From an uncultured Glaciecola sp. (GTDB lineage: Bacteria; Pseudomonadota; Gammaproteobacteria; Enterobacterales; Alteromonadaceae), in contig CAKZLI010000001.1 of the NCBI GenBank assembly GCA_937125395.1, forward strand, positions 1-64,000: a stretch of 64,000 nucleotides of DNA, written 5' to 3'. The notes beneath the pieces are model-generated. The model searched no databases. It was not told where the DNA came from and saw nothing but the letters and a program-made list of their open reading frames with translations. The position numbers were made by a program, and so were the translations under genes. Below, one piece after another: positions 50,594-59,922 of the stretch (within the stretch, counting starts at the first letter, position 1; each line of letters begins with the position of its first letter).

Positions 50594-52519
50594 ATGAAAA
50601 AAATTGCTTCTGTGTTTGCTAAAGAGGGTGCGCTGGCGACGGTCATTCCCGGATTTTCTCCCCGTGACGCGCAAACCCAAATGGCGACAGCGGTGCATAG
50701 TGCAATCAAAAACAAACAGCAGCTCATCGTTGAAGCCGGTACTGGCACGGGTAAAACGTTTGCCTATCTTGTGCCTGCATTAATGGGAAGTGGTAAGGCA
50801 ATCATTTCTACGGGGACCAAGAATCTTCAAGAGCAATTGTTTCATCGTGATTTACCCGTCGTCAAAGACGCATTGGGCAGCTACAAACAAACTGCGTTAT
50901 TAAAAGGCCGCTCGAATTACTTGTGTAAGCATCGTTTGAGTCAAGCCGCTATCTCCAATACGTTATTTGAAAAAGACACCCTGCATGAATTTACACAAGT
51001 TCGGCGCTGGGCCAGTACCACTCAATCAGGTGATATTGGCGAGTTAAAAAGCATTCCCGAAAATGCCAAAGTCATTCCGTTTGTTACCTCAACAGTCGAT
51101 AACTGTCTAGGTAAAGAATGCCCTGATTATGATGAGTGTTACTTGGTGAAAGCTCGAGGAGAAGCGCTTGAAGCTGATGTGATTGTGGTTAATCATCATT
51201 TGTTTTTTGCTGATTTGGCGCTCAAAGACACCGGCTTTGGTGAATTGATCCCTGAAGCTGATACGATAATTTTTGATGAAGCCCATCAAATTGCTGATAT
51301 TGCCAGTGAGTATTTTGGCCAACAATTTTCGACGCGCTTATTACATGACAGTGCCCGTGATATCTATGGCTTGTTTCGAACGACGCTCAAAGACATTGAA
51401 CAAGTGGATAAAACGGCTAAGAAACTTGCCAGTATTGCCACTGATATGCGGTCATTTTTTCCAGAAAAATCCAAAAAAGGCAAGCTCAAAGAAATCCTGT
51501 ATGACGATAATTTTGTCCAAGGATTATCGCGTTTATCCACGACATTAAATAGCTTAGTGACAGTTTTAAAAGTACACATTGGGCGAGATAAAGAACTCGA
51601 TAATATTTATGAGCGCTTAGTGCAAGCCAAGGCGCATTTAAAAGACGTAACGGATATCAATACTGAAGGCGTTAGTCTGTGGTATGAAACCACCCCAAGG
51701 CAAGTTGTGTTACATTTGACGCCGTTGAGTATCGCAGATAAGTTTAATGGCATTGTGACCCAGCCGCTAAGAACATGGATATTTACTTCAGCGACGTTGA
51801 TGGTCGACAATGGCTTTGCCCATTTTGCCGAACACATGGGCTTACAAAAAGCCAAAACCTTAGCTTTAGAATCACCCTTTGATTATCACAATCAAGCCAT
51901 GTTGTGTGTACCGCATTATTTGCCTGAACCCTCTAATTTTGCGATGAAAGAAACACTGTTACGTGTTTCAATGGAGTTGATTCATGCCGCGCAGGGGCGT
52001 TGTTTTTTGTTGTTTACCTCACATGCGATGCTGCGTGACGTTGCGGCTGCATTAGCTGAGCATATTGATAACGAATTATTAGTCCAAGGCACCACGACTA
52101 AACAAGCACTTCTGGATAGTTATATCGCAAACAAAGAATCAGTCTTGTTAGCTACGGGGGCTTTCTGGGAAGGTGTGGATGTGCGTGGAGATGATTTGTT
52201 GTGTGTTTTGATTGATAAATTACCGTTTGCGTCGCCAGATGATCCTTTGTTGCAGGCCAAAATTGAAGATGCTCAAAAACGGGGCAAAAATTCATTTATG
52301 CATGTGCAATTACCGCAAGCGGTGATCACCTTAAAGCAAGGCGCTGGGCGCCTGATCCGTGATGAACAAGACAAAGGGGTGTTAGTTATTTGTGATTCTC
52401 GATTGGTCAGCAAAGACTATGGTAAAATTTTCTTATCGAGTTTACCACCTATGCGTCGTACCCGAGATTTAAGCAAAGCAACGCAATTTTTAACCCAATT
52501 AGTGGATCCCAAAGTATGA
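50594..52519 (+). CDS. yoaA: ATP-dependent DNA helicase YoaA (DinG/Rad3 family)
   Basis: 641 residues from the ATG at 50594 (AAGG seven bases upstream). XPD-like superfamily 2 helicase: Walker A EAGTGTGKTFAY, DEAH box IIFDEAHQIADI, four Fe-S cysteines (YLCKHR; DNCLGKECPDYDECYL), and C-terminal motif VI QGAGRLIRDEQDKG. E. coli YoaA is 636 residues and works with the polymerase III chi subunit in repair. The stop overlaps the tsaB start (ATGA), the standard yoaA-yeaZ order. No LexA box found upstream. Confidence 0.94.
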   Translation: MKKIASVFAKEGALATVIPGFSPRDAQTQMATAVHSAIKNKQQLIVEAGTGTGKTFAYLVPALMGSGKAIISTGTKNLQEQLFHRDLPVVKDALGSYKQTALLKGRSNYLCKHRLSQAAISNTLFEKDTLHEFTQVRRWASTTQSGDIGELKSIPENAKVIPFVTSTVDNCLGKECPDYDECYLVKARGEALEADVIVVNHHLFFADLALKDTGFGELIPEADTIIFDEAHQIADIASEYFGQQFSTRLLHDSARDIYGLFRTTLKDIEQVDKTAKKLASIATDMRSFFPEKSKKGKLKEILYDDNFVQGLSRLSTTLNSLVTVLKVHIGRDKELDNIYERLVQAKAHLKDVTDINTEGVSLWYETTPRQVVLHLTPLSIADKFNGIVTQPLRTWIFTSATLMVDNGFAHFAEHMGLQKAKTLALESPFDYHNQAMLCVPHYLPEPSNFAMKETLLRVSMELIHAAQGRCFLLFTSHAMLRDVAAALAEHIDNELLVQGTTTKQALLDSYIANKESVLLATGAFWEGVDVRGDDLLCVLIDKLPFASPDDPLLQAKIEDAQKRGKNSFMHVQLPQAVITLKQGAGRLIRDEQDKGVLVICDSRLVSKDYGKIFLSSLPPMRRTRDLSKATQFLTQLVDPKV

Positions 52520-53220
52520 ATATTATTGTATTAGAAACTGCAACGGAAGCCTGTTCTGTGGCGGTGCAATCGGGAGACAAGATTGTCAGCGAATACGTTA
52601 TTTGTCCGCAACAACATTCCCAACGAATTTTACCGATGCTGGCTCATGCATTGTCTGAAGCTGGACTTGCCAAGCAAGATATAGACGGCATTGGCTTTGG
52701 TCACGGCCCAGGCTCGTTTACGGGAGTGCGTATTGCAATGGGGATGACCCAAGGCCTCGCTTTAGGCCTTGATATTCCGGTGGTCGGGGTGTCCACATTG
52801 GGTGCCATGGCACAACAAATATTTGCCCAACAACCCAAAGTAACCGATGTCTTCGCCGCGATTGATGCGCGGATGGATGAAGTGTATTTTGCGCATTACC
52901 GATGCATCGATAATATTGCTGTCGTACAAGGCGTGGAACAGGTCATCTCCCCTGCAACTACGCTGACCTTGCTACCTAATACATTACACAACGATATCGC
53001 GTCCGGTTGTGCAGCATTAGTAGGAACGGGCTGGCAAGCGTATCCTGAACTGAGCGAATATGCGCACGATACGCCCGCTGTATTGTATCCGGATGCCCGA
53101 TATATGTTGGCATTTGTCGAACAAGCATTAGCTGCAGGCTTAGGCCAAGCAGTGGAACAGGTCGAGCCGCAGTATTTGCGCAATACAGTCACTTGGAAAA
53201 AACTACCCGGTAAAGAGTAA
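52516..53220 (+). CDS. tsaB: tRNA t6A modification protein TsaB (YeaZ)
   Basis: 234 residues, ASKHA fold without full activity of its own. MNIIVLETATEACSVAV, then the GHGPGSFTGVRIAMGMTQGLALG motif (G-P-G-S-F-T-G-x-R, split here as GHGPGSFTGVRI) and FAAIDARMDEVYFAHY. It pairs with TsaD and TsaE to make threonylcarbamoyladenosine on tRNA. ATGA overlap with yoaA. The following 229 bases are non-coding, A+T-rich, with no clear terminator. Confidence 0.95.
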   Translation: MNIIVLETATEACSVAVQSGDKIVSEYVICPQQHSQRILPMLAHALSEAGLAKQDIDGIGFGHGPGSFTGVRIAMGMTQGLALGLDIPVVGVSTLGAMAQQIFAQQPKVTDVFAAIDARMDEVYFAHYRCIDNIAVVQGVEQVISPATTLTLLPNTLHNDIASGCAALVGTGWQAYPELSEYAHDTPAVLYPDARYMLAFVEQALAAGLGQAVEQVEPQYLRNTVTWKKLPGKE

Positions 53221-53449
53221 TACCGACTAGCTGTGTTTACGTATATACGTGTTTAAATGTGCGCATGCCTATATATTTAACTGTTTAAAATTTATACAGT
53301 TGTTTCTTGCATATTAGCATAAATCATTCTTTACTTAGGTACATGAGACAATCTCAATGCGTGGTTAAAACACATTGTGCATGTTACTTGCATAATAGCG
53401 CTGGGTAATAACATTTGACCGTTTTTTGACAGTGATTTGGATTTTTTAA

Positions 53450-53770
53450 ATGGATATAGAGTCATCAGCATTACTTGCACAACGTGCCGTTGTTGTGAAT
53501 CCAGCCGCGAAGCAACTCGCAGGTGATGTGCCTCAGCGTGTCTCTAAATCAGCGCAAGACACACGCAAAGACGACTCAAATATCATCGTTAAACGCCAGG
53601 TGGATGCCAATGTGTATGCTAAAGCTGAACGTTTTTCACAAGCCAAAAAAGCCTTTTATGATCAACCTAACCCTCAATCTCAGCAGGCATTGAATGTCTA
53701 TCAACAACTGCAATCGGCACACGAAAAAGACCATATCCGGAGTGTATTAGGTGTCGATACATTCGTTTAA
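53450..53770 (+). CDS. Small conserved-looking protein of unknown function
   Basis: 106 residues, no signal peptide or membrane helix. The N-terminal third is a low-complexity Ala/Val/Gln region. The C-terminal half has a charged, helical segment (VYAKAERFSQAKKAFYDQPN, then QALNVYQQLQSAHEKDHI). I do not recognise a family. It has normal codon character and sits between tsaB and the slp gene in its own transcription unit. A weak site precedes the ATG. It could be a regulatory or scaffold protein; no function is claimed. Confidence 0.6.
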   Translation: MDIESSALLAQRAVVVNPAAKQLAGDVPQRVSKSAQDTRKDDSNIIVKRQVDANVYAKAERFSQAKKAFYDQPNPQSQQALNVYQQLQSAHEKDHIRSVLGVDTFV

Positions 53771-53805
53771 CCCCGTCATTCATTTTACATTCAGCAGTCA
53801 TTGTC

Positions 53806-53824
53806 AATAATGATAATAATGGTT
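53806..53824 (+). promoter_or_regulatory. Candidate Fur-like box upstream of the Slp lipoprotein gene
   Basis: AATAATGATAATAATGGTT matches the Fur consensus at 14 of 19 positions, including an unbroken run of 11 (ATAATGATAAT). It lies about 40 bases before the start at 53862, in the expected promoter zone. Confidence 0.45.
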
Positions 53825-53861
53825 ATATTAGTAATCACTTGTTAACAGGATTGATTTGCCC

Positions 53862-54590
53862 ATGAAATATTATTCAAGCGTCATCGCCATCATTACCTTT
53901 TTGTTATTATCAGGTTGTGCATCCGTGCCCCCGATCCTCGCAACGCCTGAAGATACTCCGTTATCAAGCTATGAAGATGTTGTTCTAAATCAAGCGCAGG
54001 TTGATTCAGTGGCTCGTTGGGGAGGTGTGATTGCACACGTTGATAATACTGCAACAGGCAGTGTCATTGAAATGGTACATTTTCCGTTAAAATCCAGTGG
54101 TAGACCTAATTTATCCCGTGCGTCGATTGGTCGTTTTAAAGTCTTTGTCGATGGTTTTATTGACCCGTTAGTATTCAAGCAAGAACGAGTGTTGAGTGTG
54201 CTAGGTACGGTTGGTGAACCGGTTGAAGGCAGTGTGTCTGAGCAGGTATATGTATATCCTAGTTTGCATGCCACTGGTTATTATTTGTGGGAAGATGTGG
54301 AAGAATTTGATTACAACCGCATTCAAGTGACGCCTTTTTTTCGCTTTGGTCATGGCATTGGATTGAGTCACGGGTTTGGTTTTGATTTAGGTTTTCCATA
54401 TCATCGTACCCGTTACCACGGTCTTTATAATGAACGGGGACGTGTTCGGATCCGTTCAGGTAATACGCAATCAGGCTCGGTCAATTCATCAGCTGGCAAT
54501 CCATCTAATCAGGATCTGCCAGCGCGGAATATCCCGCCGCCCAAGTCCAAAATTAATCTAGAGCATAACCGGAAATACTCAAACAAATAA
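53862..54590 (+). CDS. Slp/YeaY family outer-membrane lipoprotein
   Basis: 242 residues from the ATG at 53862; a TTG two codons upstream is closer to the AGGA and cannot be excluded. Lipobox LLSGCAS with Cys 19. The mature part (VARWGGVIAHVDN, IEMVHFPLKSSGRPN, GRFKVFVDGFIDPLVFKQERVLSVLGTV) follows the Slp family closely. The C-terminal tail is Gly/His and Asn/Ser-rich, longer than E. coli Slp. Neighbourhood yoaA-tsaB-slp is as in E. coli. Linked to carbon starvation and acid stress in E. coli. Confidence 0.9.
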   Translation: MKYYSSVIAIITFLLLSGCASVPPILATPEDTPLSSYEDVVLNQAQVDSVARWGGVIAHVDNTATGSVIEMVHFPLKSSGRPNLSRASIGRFKVFVDGFIDPLVFKQERVLSVLGTVGEPVEGSVSEQVYVYPSLHATGYYLWEDVEEFDYNRIQVTPFFRFGHGIGLSHGFGFDLGFPYHRTRYHGLYNERGRVRIRSGNTQSGSVNSSAGNPSNQDLPARNIPPPKSKINLEHNRKYSNK

Positions 54591-55597
54591 TGACAAAACA
54601 TACTGTTAAGCAAGCCGATGCCCAATTACGAATCAACGATGAGGCTCGGCAAGCGCCTTATCTTACTGCAGTTGAATATACTCTCGTCAATCAAACTCGG
54701 TTAGCTGGCACTGTCTTATTGTCCGCTAGTCAAGACGCAGCTACACCAAACGCGGCTACACAAGACGCGGCTACACAAGACGCGGATCGCAAAAAAATAG
54801 TTCTGTGTTTGCATGGTTATTTAGATAACAGTCATTCGTTTATACCTATGCTGCAACAACTCGCGGTTAACGAATATACCAATAGACAGGTGATTGCGCT
54901 TGATTTTGCTGGGCATGGTCAATCGGGGCATCGCAGTGCCGATGCCCATTATCATCCAAGTGATTATACCCAAGATATTGTCTCATTGATTGAAGCACAA
55001 GACTGGCAAGATGTGATCCTTGTTGGTCATTCAATGGGTGGCATGATAGGTTGCAGTGTGGCTGCGCTATTACCAGAACGAATTACCCAACTGATTTTGG
55101 TCGAAACTGCCGGCGCATTAACCGCCGAATCGGATACCACGGTCAGTCAACTGCGGACGTCGATTACGAGTCGGATAAACGCTGCGCAAAAACAACCTAA
55201 GCAGCCTAGCCATTATCAAGCTGTGTTAACCGCAAGGATGCAAGTCAGTGATATTAGTCTAGCGCACGCGGATTTAATCATGCGCAACAACTTGCGCTTT
55301 GCTACTGAGCAACCGAGCATAAAGGATGCTTGTACTTGGGGCACGGATAGTCGTCTTAGAACGATCTCGACTTGTCGTTTTTTGCCGGAGCAAGTGCGCA
55401 ACATCGTGCAACACATTATTGCGCCAGTGACGATGCTTATTGGTGATGCAGGCTTTGAACGAGTAAAAGAGCAAGCTAACGAGAGGATTGCTTGGTTTAA
55501 CCAATTATCAATCATCGAAACACCAGGCAATCATTATTTGCACATGCAATACCCACAAGTTTTAAGTGATATGATCACCGGGTTATCCGATAGTTAG
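54590..55597 (+). CDS. Alpha/beta hydrolase
   Basis: 335 residues; the ATG shares one base with the preceding stop. Canonical order: oxyanion LCLHGYLDNSHSF, nucleophile elbow VGHSMGGMIG (Ser in GHSMG), Asp near GDAGFERV, and a C-terminal His in PGNHYLHMQYP. Serine hydrolase; substrate unknown (MhpC/lipase-like). Four 15-bp tandem units (54731-54787) encode a DAATQ-type insertion before the first strand. Ends 4 bp inside the convergent M61 gene. Confidence 0.87.
   Translation: MTKHTVKQADAQLRINDEARQAPYLTAVEYTLVNQTRLAGTVLLSASQDAATPNAATQDAATQDADRKKIVLCLHGYLDNSHSFIPMLQQLAVNEYTNRQVIALDFAGHGQSGHRSADAHYHPSDYTQDIVSLIEAQDWQDVILVGHSMGGMIGCSVAALLPERITQLILVETAGALTAESDTTVSQLRTSITSRINAAQKQPKQPSHYQAVLTARMQVSDISLAHADLIMRNNLRFATEQPSIKDACTWGTDSRLRTISTCRFLPEQVRNIVQHIIAPVTMLIGDAGFERVKEQANERIAWFNQLSIIETPGNHYLHMQYPQVLSDMITGLSDS
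54731..54787 (+). repeat. 15-bp tandem repeat in the alpha/beta hydrolase gene
   Basis: CAAGACGCGGCTACA-type units at 54731, 54746, 54761 and a partial one at 54776. Copy differences are few, so the duplication is recent. In frame, encoding Q/N-D/N-A-A-T units. Confidence 0.92.
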
Positions 55598-57459
55598 TCC
55601 AGATTCAAAGTGCGATTAGCCCAGGCTGCAAAACGCTGGGGATCAACAATATGCACTTCTGCAGTATCGGTTAACGCCGCTTGAATAGGCATGTCACCAT
55701 GACATAAACGACCATCACGTAACCATGTTAATCGAACCTGTGGTGATTCAGCAAAACGCATTAATAATGCGTTAAGGTTACTCGCAGAGACTTCCCAGTC
55801 ATTGATTGCGATCAAGGTATCTTTGGCCATCATGCCGGCGATGGCAACGGGTGAGGCAATCATCACTTGGGTTAGATTGACACCCACTGTATTGGCGGAG
55901 TAATTTGCACCGAACGCGGTCGAGCAGGGCACCTTAGTCGTCAGGCCGCCTTTGTCATGATGGTCAATTGACGCCCGCAACCGCACTTCTAAACCTATTG
56001 TCGGTAACAAAGTACTTAGCGGTAATTCAATTGTGCTATGGGCTAGTTGATGCACGATGTTTTCAACATCTAGATTGAGGTGTTGTTTACACACCTGCTC
56101 AATCACATCATCAGGCGTACCGATTTGTTCAATCCCATAATGCTCCCACAATAAGCGCATTACCGTATCTATATTGGCTTTACCATTGCTTTGCTGCAAC
56201 AACGCAATATCAAGGCACAGCGCTGCTAACCCACCTTTGTTGTAATAACTGACGATAAAGTTAATTGAATCAGGCGTTTGTTGATAAAATTTTGTCCATG
56301 CTTCAAAGCTTGATGTGCTGATTGATTGATCAATTCGACCAGGATTACGCAGTAAGCGCGTGATATTTTGTGCTAAAATATGGGCATAAGCAGGGCCATC
56401 TATGATCCCGGTGCGAAATAACGTTGCATCATCATAAAAACTCGTAAACCCTTCGTAGATCCATAATTGTGGTGTGTAGGTCTCTTGTGCTAACGTTGGA
56501 TTTAGCATAACAAGAGGTTTGATGCGCTTAACATGCCAAGTGTGGAACAGCTCGTGCGCGCACAGACTCAAAAACGTTGAATAGCCTTCACTGAGTCCTT
56601 TTTTGGCCGTATTACGCAATGAATCTCTCGGGTAGAGCAGTGCTGTGGAGGCTTGATGTTCTAATCCACCAAAGCCATCTTTTGCGACTAAGGTTTGAAA
56701 CACGTAGCGTTTAATGGGCGTGGCAGAATTAAATAAGTGCAAATGATGCACACAGATTTTTTTCATGTCATCCAGCAAGGCAACAATATCCATATCGACT
56801 TGTTCAGTAAACATCATTTCAAAGACGACATCTTCGACCATAAACGAATGCACGTTGATGTTACCCACGACGATAGGGTGGTCGATTAAATCTGCGTAGT
56901 TGTCGACTTCAAACTGCCCAAGGAAAAACTCAGTAGTGTGGGTTGCAGGAATATCTTCTTTGAGCACAATGGGTAATGTGGTGCTAACTTTCCATTGCTG
57001 TGCAACACTGTACTCGTTGCCAAATAAACGCACAGTATATGACTGATTATCTTGGATACCGATATCGTCAAGTCGGTCGGTTTTGGGATCTAGATCATTG
57101 ACTACTTGCATGAAAATACTTGTGCCATTAACAAAAGCATATTGATCATTGATAAACGCACTGCGTACCGATAAGTCGTTGGCAAACACCATATAGCTAA
57201 ATTCAATCGCATAGCGACACGGAGCAATCACCCAAGTATGTTTACTTGTCTTGCGCCATGCTAAAGCTTGGCCTAACACATCTTTGGCTTGTTCTTGATG
57301 AATATGTTTGGCAAAATCGCGCACCATATAACTACCGGGGATCCAGTTTGGTAGACGAAGGATGGTTTGTTGAGCGCAAGCGGGTAGTGTCAGTGTAATT
57401 TGCAGTAAATGTGCGTTGATATCGAATAACTGCACGTCATAACAAATAGGTTGAGACAT
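55594..57459 (-). CDS. M61 family (glycyl aminopeptidase-like) peptidase with PDZ domain
   Basis: 621 residues. An N-terminal beta domain (LRLPNWIPGSYMVRDFAKHI) precedes the zinc-binding HELFHTWHVKRIKP (H-E-x-x-H), then IYEGFTSFYDD supplying the third ligand. The C-terminal PDZ-like region includes IASPVAIAGMMAKDTLIAIN. No evident signal peptide, so probably cytosolic. Unknown substrate; the family prefers N-terminal Gly/Ala. Monocistronic, convergent with the hydrolase. Confidence 0.93.
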   Translation of the reverse strand: MSQPICYDVQLFDINAHLLQITLTLPACAQQTILRLPNWIPGSYMVRDFAKHIHQEQAKDVLGQALAWRKTSKHTWVIAPCRYAIEFSYMVFANDLSVRSAFINDQYAFVNGTSIFMQVVNDLDPKTDRLDDIGIQDNQSYTVRLFGNEYSVAQQWKVSTTLPIVLKEDIPATHTTEFFLGQFEVDNYADLIDHPIVVGNINVHSFMVEDVVFEMMFTEQVDMDIVALLDDMKKICVHHLHLFNSATPIKRYVFQTLVAKDGFGGLEHQASTALLYPRDSLRNTAKKGLSEGYSTFLSLCAHELFHTWHVKRIKPLVMLNPTLAQETYTPQLWIYEGFTSFYDDATLFRTGIIDGPAYAHILAQNITRLLRNPGRIDQSISTSSFEAWTKFYQQTPDSINFIVSYYNKGGLAALCLDIALLQQSNGKANIDTVMRLLWEHYGIEQIGTPDDVIEQVCKQHLNLDVENIVHQLAHSTIELPLSTLLPTIGLEVRLRASIDHHDKGGLTTKVPCSTAFGANYSANTVGVNLTQVMIASPVAIAGMMAKDTLIAINDWEVSASNLNALLMRFAESPQVRLTWLRDGRLCHGDMPIQAALTDTAEVHIVDPQRFAAWANRTLNLD

Positions 57460-57615
57460 AATTTTCCCTAGACGATTGTAAATATAATGTTAACATTAGA
57501 CCAAATGACAAAAAAATACGTATTAAACGCAATATCTAAGTGTGTCAGTGCCTCTTAATGGTGCAAAGGATACGTTGCTTTAAAGCCAAATAACAAGTAC
57601 TAATTCGGAGAAACT

Positions 57616-58077
57616 ATGCGCCAAGTTGAAAAATTACTGCATCATTACAGTGAGTCACACCAAAACAAAACCAATGTATTAATCCACGGCATTGCGGTTC
57701 CGAGTATATTCTTTGTGACAATTGGCTTGATTTATGCGATCCCAGTACCAGATTTACTGGCGAAATTTTCACTCACGTTTGCCCATATTTTGGTCATTCC
57801 CATGTTGATGTATTATTTTAAGTTGTCAGGGCCAATAGGTGCAGCGATGACGCTGTTAACCATCGCTGTGTTTGGTGGTATTCAATTATTAGAAAATGTA
57901 GGGATCTCAGTCTGGCAGTTTTCAGTGGTATTGTTTGTTTTGATGTGGATTTTGCAATTTATTGGGCACCAGATTGAAGGCAAGAAACCATCGTTTTTTG
58001 AAGATTTGCGTTACTTGTTAGTCGGACCTGCCTGGTGGTGGATGCATTTACTCAAACGCGTGAATATTCAACCATAA
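57616..58077 (+). CDS. Mpo1-like/DUF962 membrane protein
   Basis: 153 residues. It starts MRQVEKLLHHYSESHQNKTNVLIHGIAVPSIF (motif H-x14-NxxxHxxGxP), with about four membrane helices and IQFIGHQIEGKKPSFFEDLRYLLVGPAWW-type ending (FIGHQIEGKKP; LLVGPAWW). This is the DUF962/YGL010w family, whose yeast member Mpo1 is an Fe(II) dioxygenase in alpha-oxidation of 2-hydroxy fatty acids. The conserved histidines are present. Role in bacteria is inferred from the family. Ends 2 nt before the next ATG. Confidence 0.9.
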   Translation: MRQVEKLLHHYSESHQNKTNVLIHGIAVPSIFFVTIGLIYAIPVPDLLAKFSLTFAHILVIPMLMYYFKLSGPIGAAMTLLTIAVFGGIQLLENVGISVWQFSVVLFVLMWILQFIGHQIEGKKPSFFEDLRYLLVGPAWWWMHLLKRVNIQP

Positions 58078-58079
58078 TC

Positions 58080-58910
58080 ATGAAACGACTCATTGTTGTA
58101 TGCCTCATTACTTGCTTTATGCTGTCGGCTTGCTCAAGTCGACTGGTGTATAACAATGCGGACTATTTGGTAAAATGGTGGGTCGGTAAATACATTGATT
58201 TTAATGACCAGCAACAACAAACCGTTGACAGCACAATAGACAGATGGTTGTCTTGGCATCGACAATCTCAGATCCCGTTATATCAAGCTCAATTACAAAC
58301 ACTCCGAGCACAAGTGAGCCAGCAAAGCTTAAACCGTGAGGCAATACTGGCGCATTTTGCAGATAGTAATCAGCATATCGATACATTGCGTGAATACGTT
58401 GCGCCAGATGTTGCCAAGATCGGCATGACCTTGGATTTAGACCAACTATCGCAATTATTTGCAACTATCAAGCATGAACGTGCCGAGCGCCAAGATGAAT
58501 ACCAACAGCGCAGCCAAGCAGCATCCTCAAGGGTAGATAGGATCACTGAACGAATGGCTGAATACATCGGCGCAGTGACTCCGCAGCAAGTTGAGATTAT
58601 CCGTCGTTACGAAGCACAATTCAATTATACCTATCCAATGTGGCAAGCCTATGGAGATGCAAGTAATCAACGAGCTCGCAGCATCCTACTGTCGGCTTCA
58701 TTTAATCCTAATGCAGTGCAGCAAATGCAACAATTTGTGATTGACCAAAGTTCATTGCAGTCCCCGGAGCTACAACAAGCTTCCCAAGCAAATAAAGATT
58801 TGTATATTGATATGCTTTGGGCTATCTTCTCGACATTATCATCCTCCCAACGTGCTGAATTAGTCGATAAAATTGACGAATACCTTTCCTTGCTTGAGGC
58901 AATCGGTTAA
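58080..58910 (+). CDS. DUF6279 family lipoprotein
   Basis: 276 residues from the ATG at 58080, 2 nt after the DUF962 stop. Lipobox LSACSSR with Cys 18. RLVYNNADYLVKWWVGKYIDFNDQQQ is the recognisable start of this family, with helix-rich remainder and many Gln/Glu. Probably anchored to the outer membrane facing the periplasm. No known function. Likely one transcript with the preceding gene. Confidence 0.85.
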   Translation: MKRLIVVCLITCFMLSACSSRLVYNNADYLVKWWVGKYIDFNDQQQQTVDSTIDRWLSWHRQSQIPLYQAQLQTLRAQVSQQSLNREAILAHFADSNQHIDTLREYVAPDVAKIGMTLDLDQLSQLFATIKHERAERQDEYQQRSQAASSRVDRITERMAEYIGAVTPQQVEIIRRYEAQFNYTYPMWQAYGDASNQRARSILLSASFNPNAVQQMQQFVIDQSSLQSPELQQASQANKDLYIDMLWAIFSTLSSSQRAELVDKIDEYLSLLEAIG

Positions 58911-58939
58911 TCCACACGTATCATGTTGTAAGGAAAGTC

Positions 58940-59854
58940 ATGCCACACTCTCGTCCACTGTATGGATTTTTTTTGGCGTTGTTGACGTCTGTGTTATGGG
59001 GCGTATTACCGATTTTTTTAAAAATCTGTCTAGAGATCATGGACAGTGTGACGATCACCGCTTACCGGTTTTTGGTGGCCGGCGTATTTATTTTTACCGT
59101 TCTGGTTGCCAGCAAACAGCTGCCTGCTAAAGCACTGCTGGATAAACGTGCGCTGGGTTTAATTGTCTTAACGACGGTAATGTTGGTGGTGAATTATACG
59201 ACCAATGTCATTAGCTTATCTTATTTAAACCCAGAAACCGTTCAGGTGGTGATGCAACTTGCACCGTTTTTGTTAATGCTCGGTGGCGTATTTATTTTTA
59301 AAGAACGTTTTTCAACTGTACAGACTTGGGGAGCGGGTATCTTGTTGTTTGGCATGATCTTGTTCTTTAATCAACGTCTCAGCTCACTGGCCACATCGAC
59401 CACTGAGTCGCCCATCGGATTGTTTATCGTTGTCTTTGCTGCCACGACATGGGCAATCTATGCATTAGCCCAAAAACCACTGTTAACCCGGTTTAGTGCC
59501 AAGCAACTGACCTTGTTTATCTATGTGTTAGGGTTTTCTATCTTGGTGCCCGTCAGTGATTTTGCGGTAATTAGTCAGATGCAACCTGGCCATCTTTGGG
59601 CATTGTTATTTTGTTGTGTGAATACCATCATTGGCTATGGCGCGTTTACGCAAGCGATGCATGTGTGGAGCGCATCAAAAGTCAGTGCGGTGATCGCAAC
59701 GGGGCCGATTTTTACATACTTAGCGATGGCTGTCGCCATTGAAGTATCACCAGAACGTTTCATGCACAGCGAAATGGACCAATGGGCTTATGCCGGAGCA
59801 GTTTTAGTGATCAGTGGTTCTATTTTGTGTTCGTTGGGTAAAAAAAGCGCATAA
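58940..59854 (+). CDS. EamA/DMT superfamily transporter
   Basis: 304 residues with about ten hydrophobic segments in two EamA repeats. The first starts GFFLALLTSVLWGVLPIFLK; the second, GLFIVVFAATTWAIYALAQK. E...NPETVQVVMQLAPFLLMLGGV and VSAVIATGPIFTYLAM are the paired conserved blocks. Exports or imports small metabolites; substrate unknown. Inner membrane. AAGGA lies before the ATG. Confidence 0.9.
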   Translation: MPHSRPLYGFFLALLTSVLWGVLPIFLKICLEIMDSVTITAYRFLVAGVFIFTVLVASKQLPAKALLDKRALGLIVLTTVMLVVNYTTNVISLSYLNPETVQVVMQLAPFLLMLGGVFIFKERFSTVQTWGAGILLFGMILFFNQRLSSLATSTTESPIGLFIVVFAATTWAIYALAQKPLLTRFSAKQLTLFIYVLGFSILVPVSDFAVISQMQPGHLWALLFCCVNTIIGYGAFTQAMHVWSASKVSAVIATGPIFTYLAMAVAIEVSPERFMHSEMDQWAYAGAVLVISGSILCSLGKKSA

Positions 59855-59922
59855 CCAAGTAACTATACTCGATTTGTTTTTTTATGGTAATCTTAGCGCA
59901 CAGTTTCATAGCTTAAAATCCA

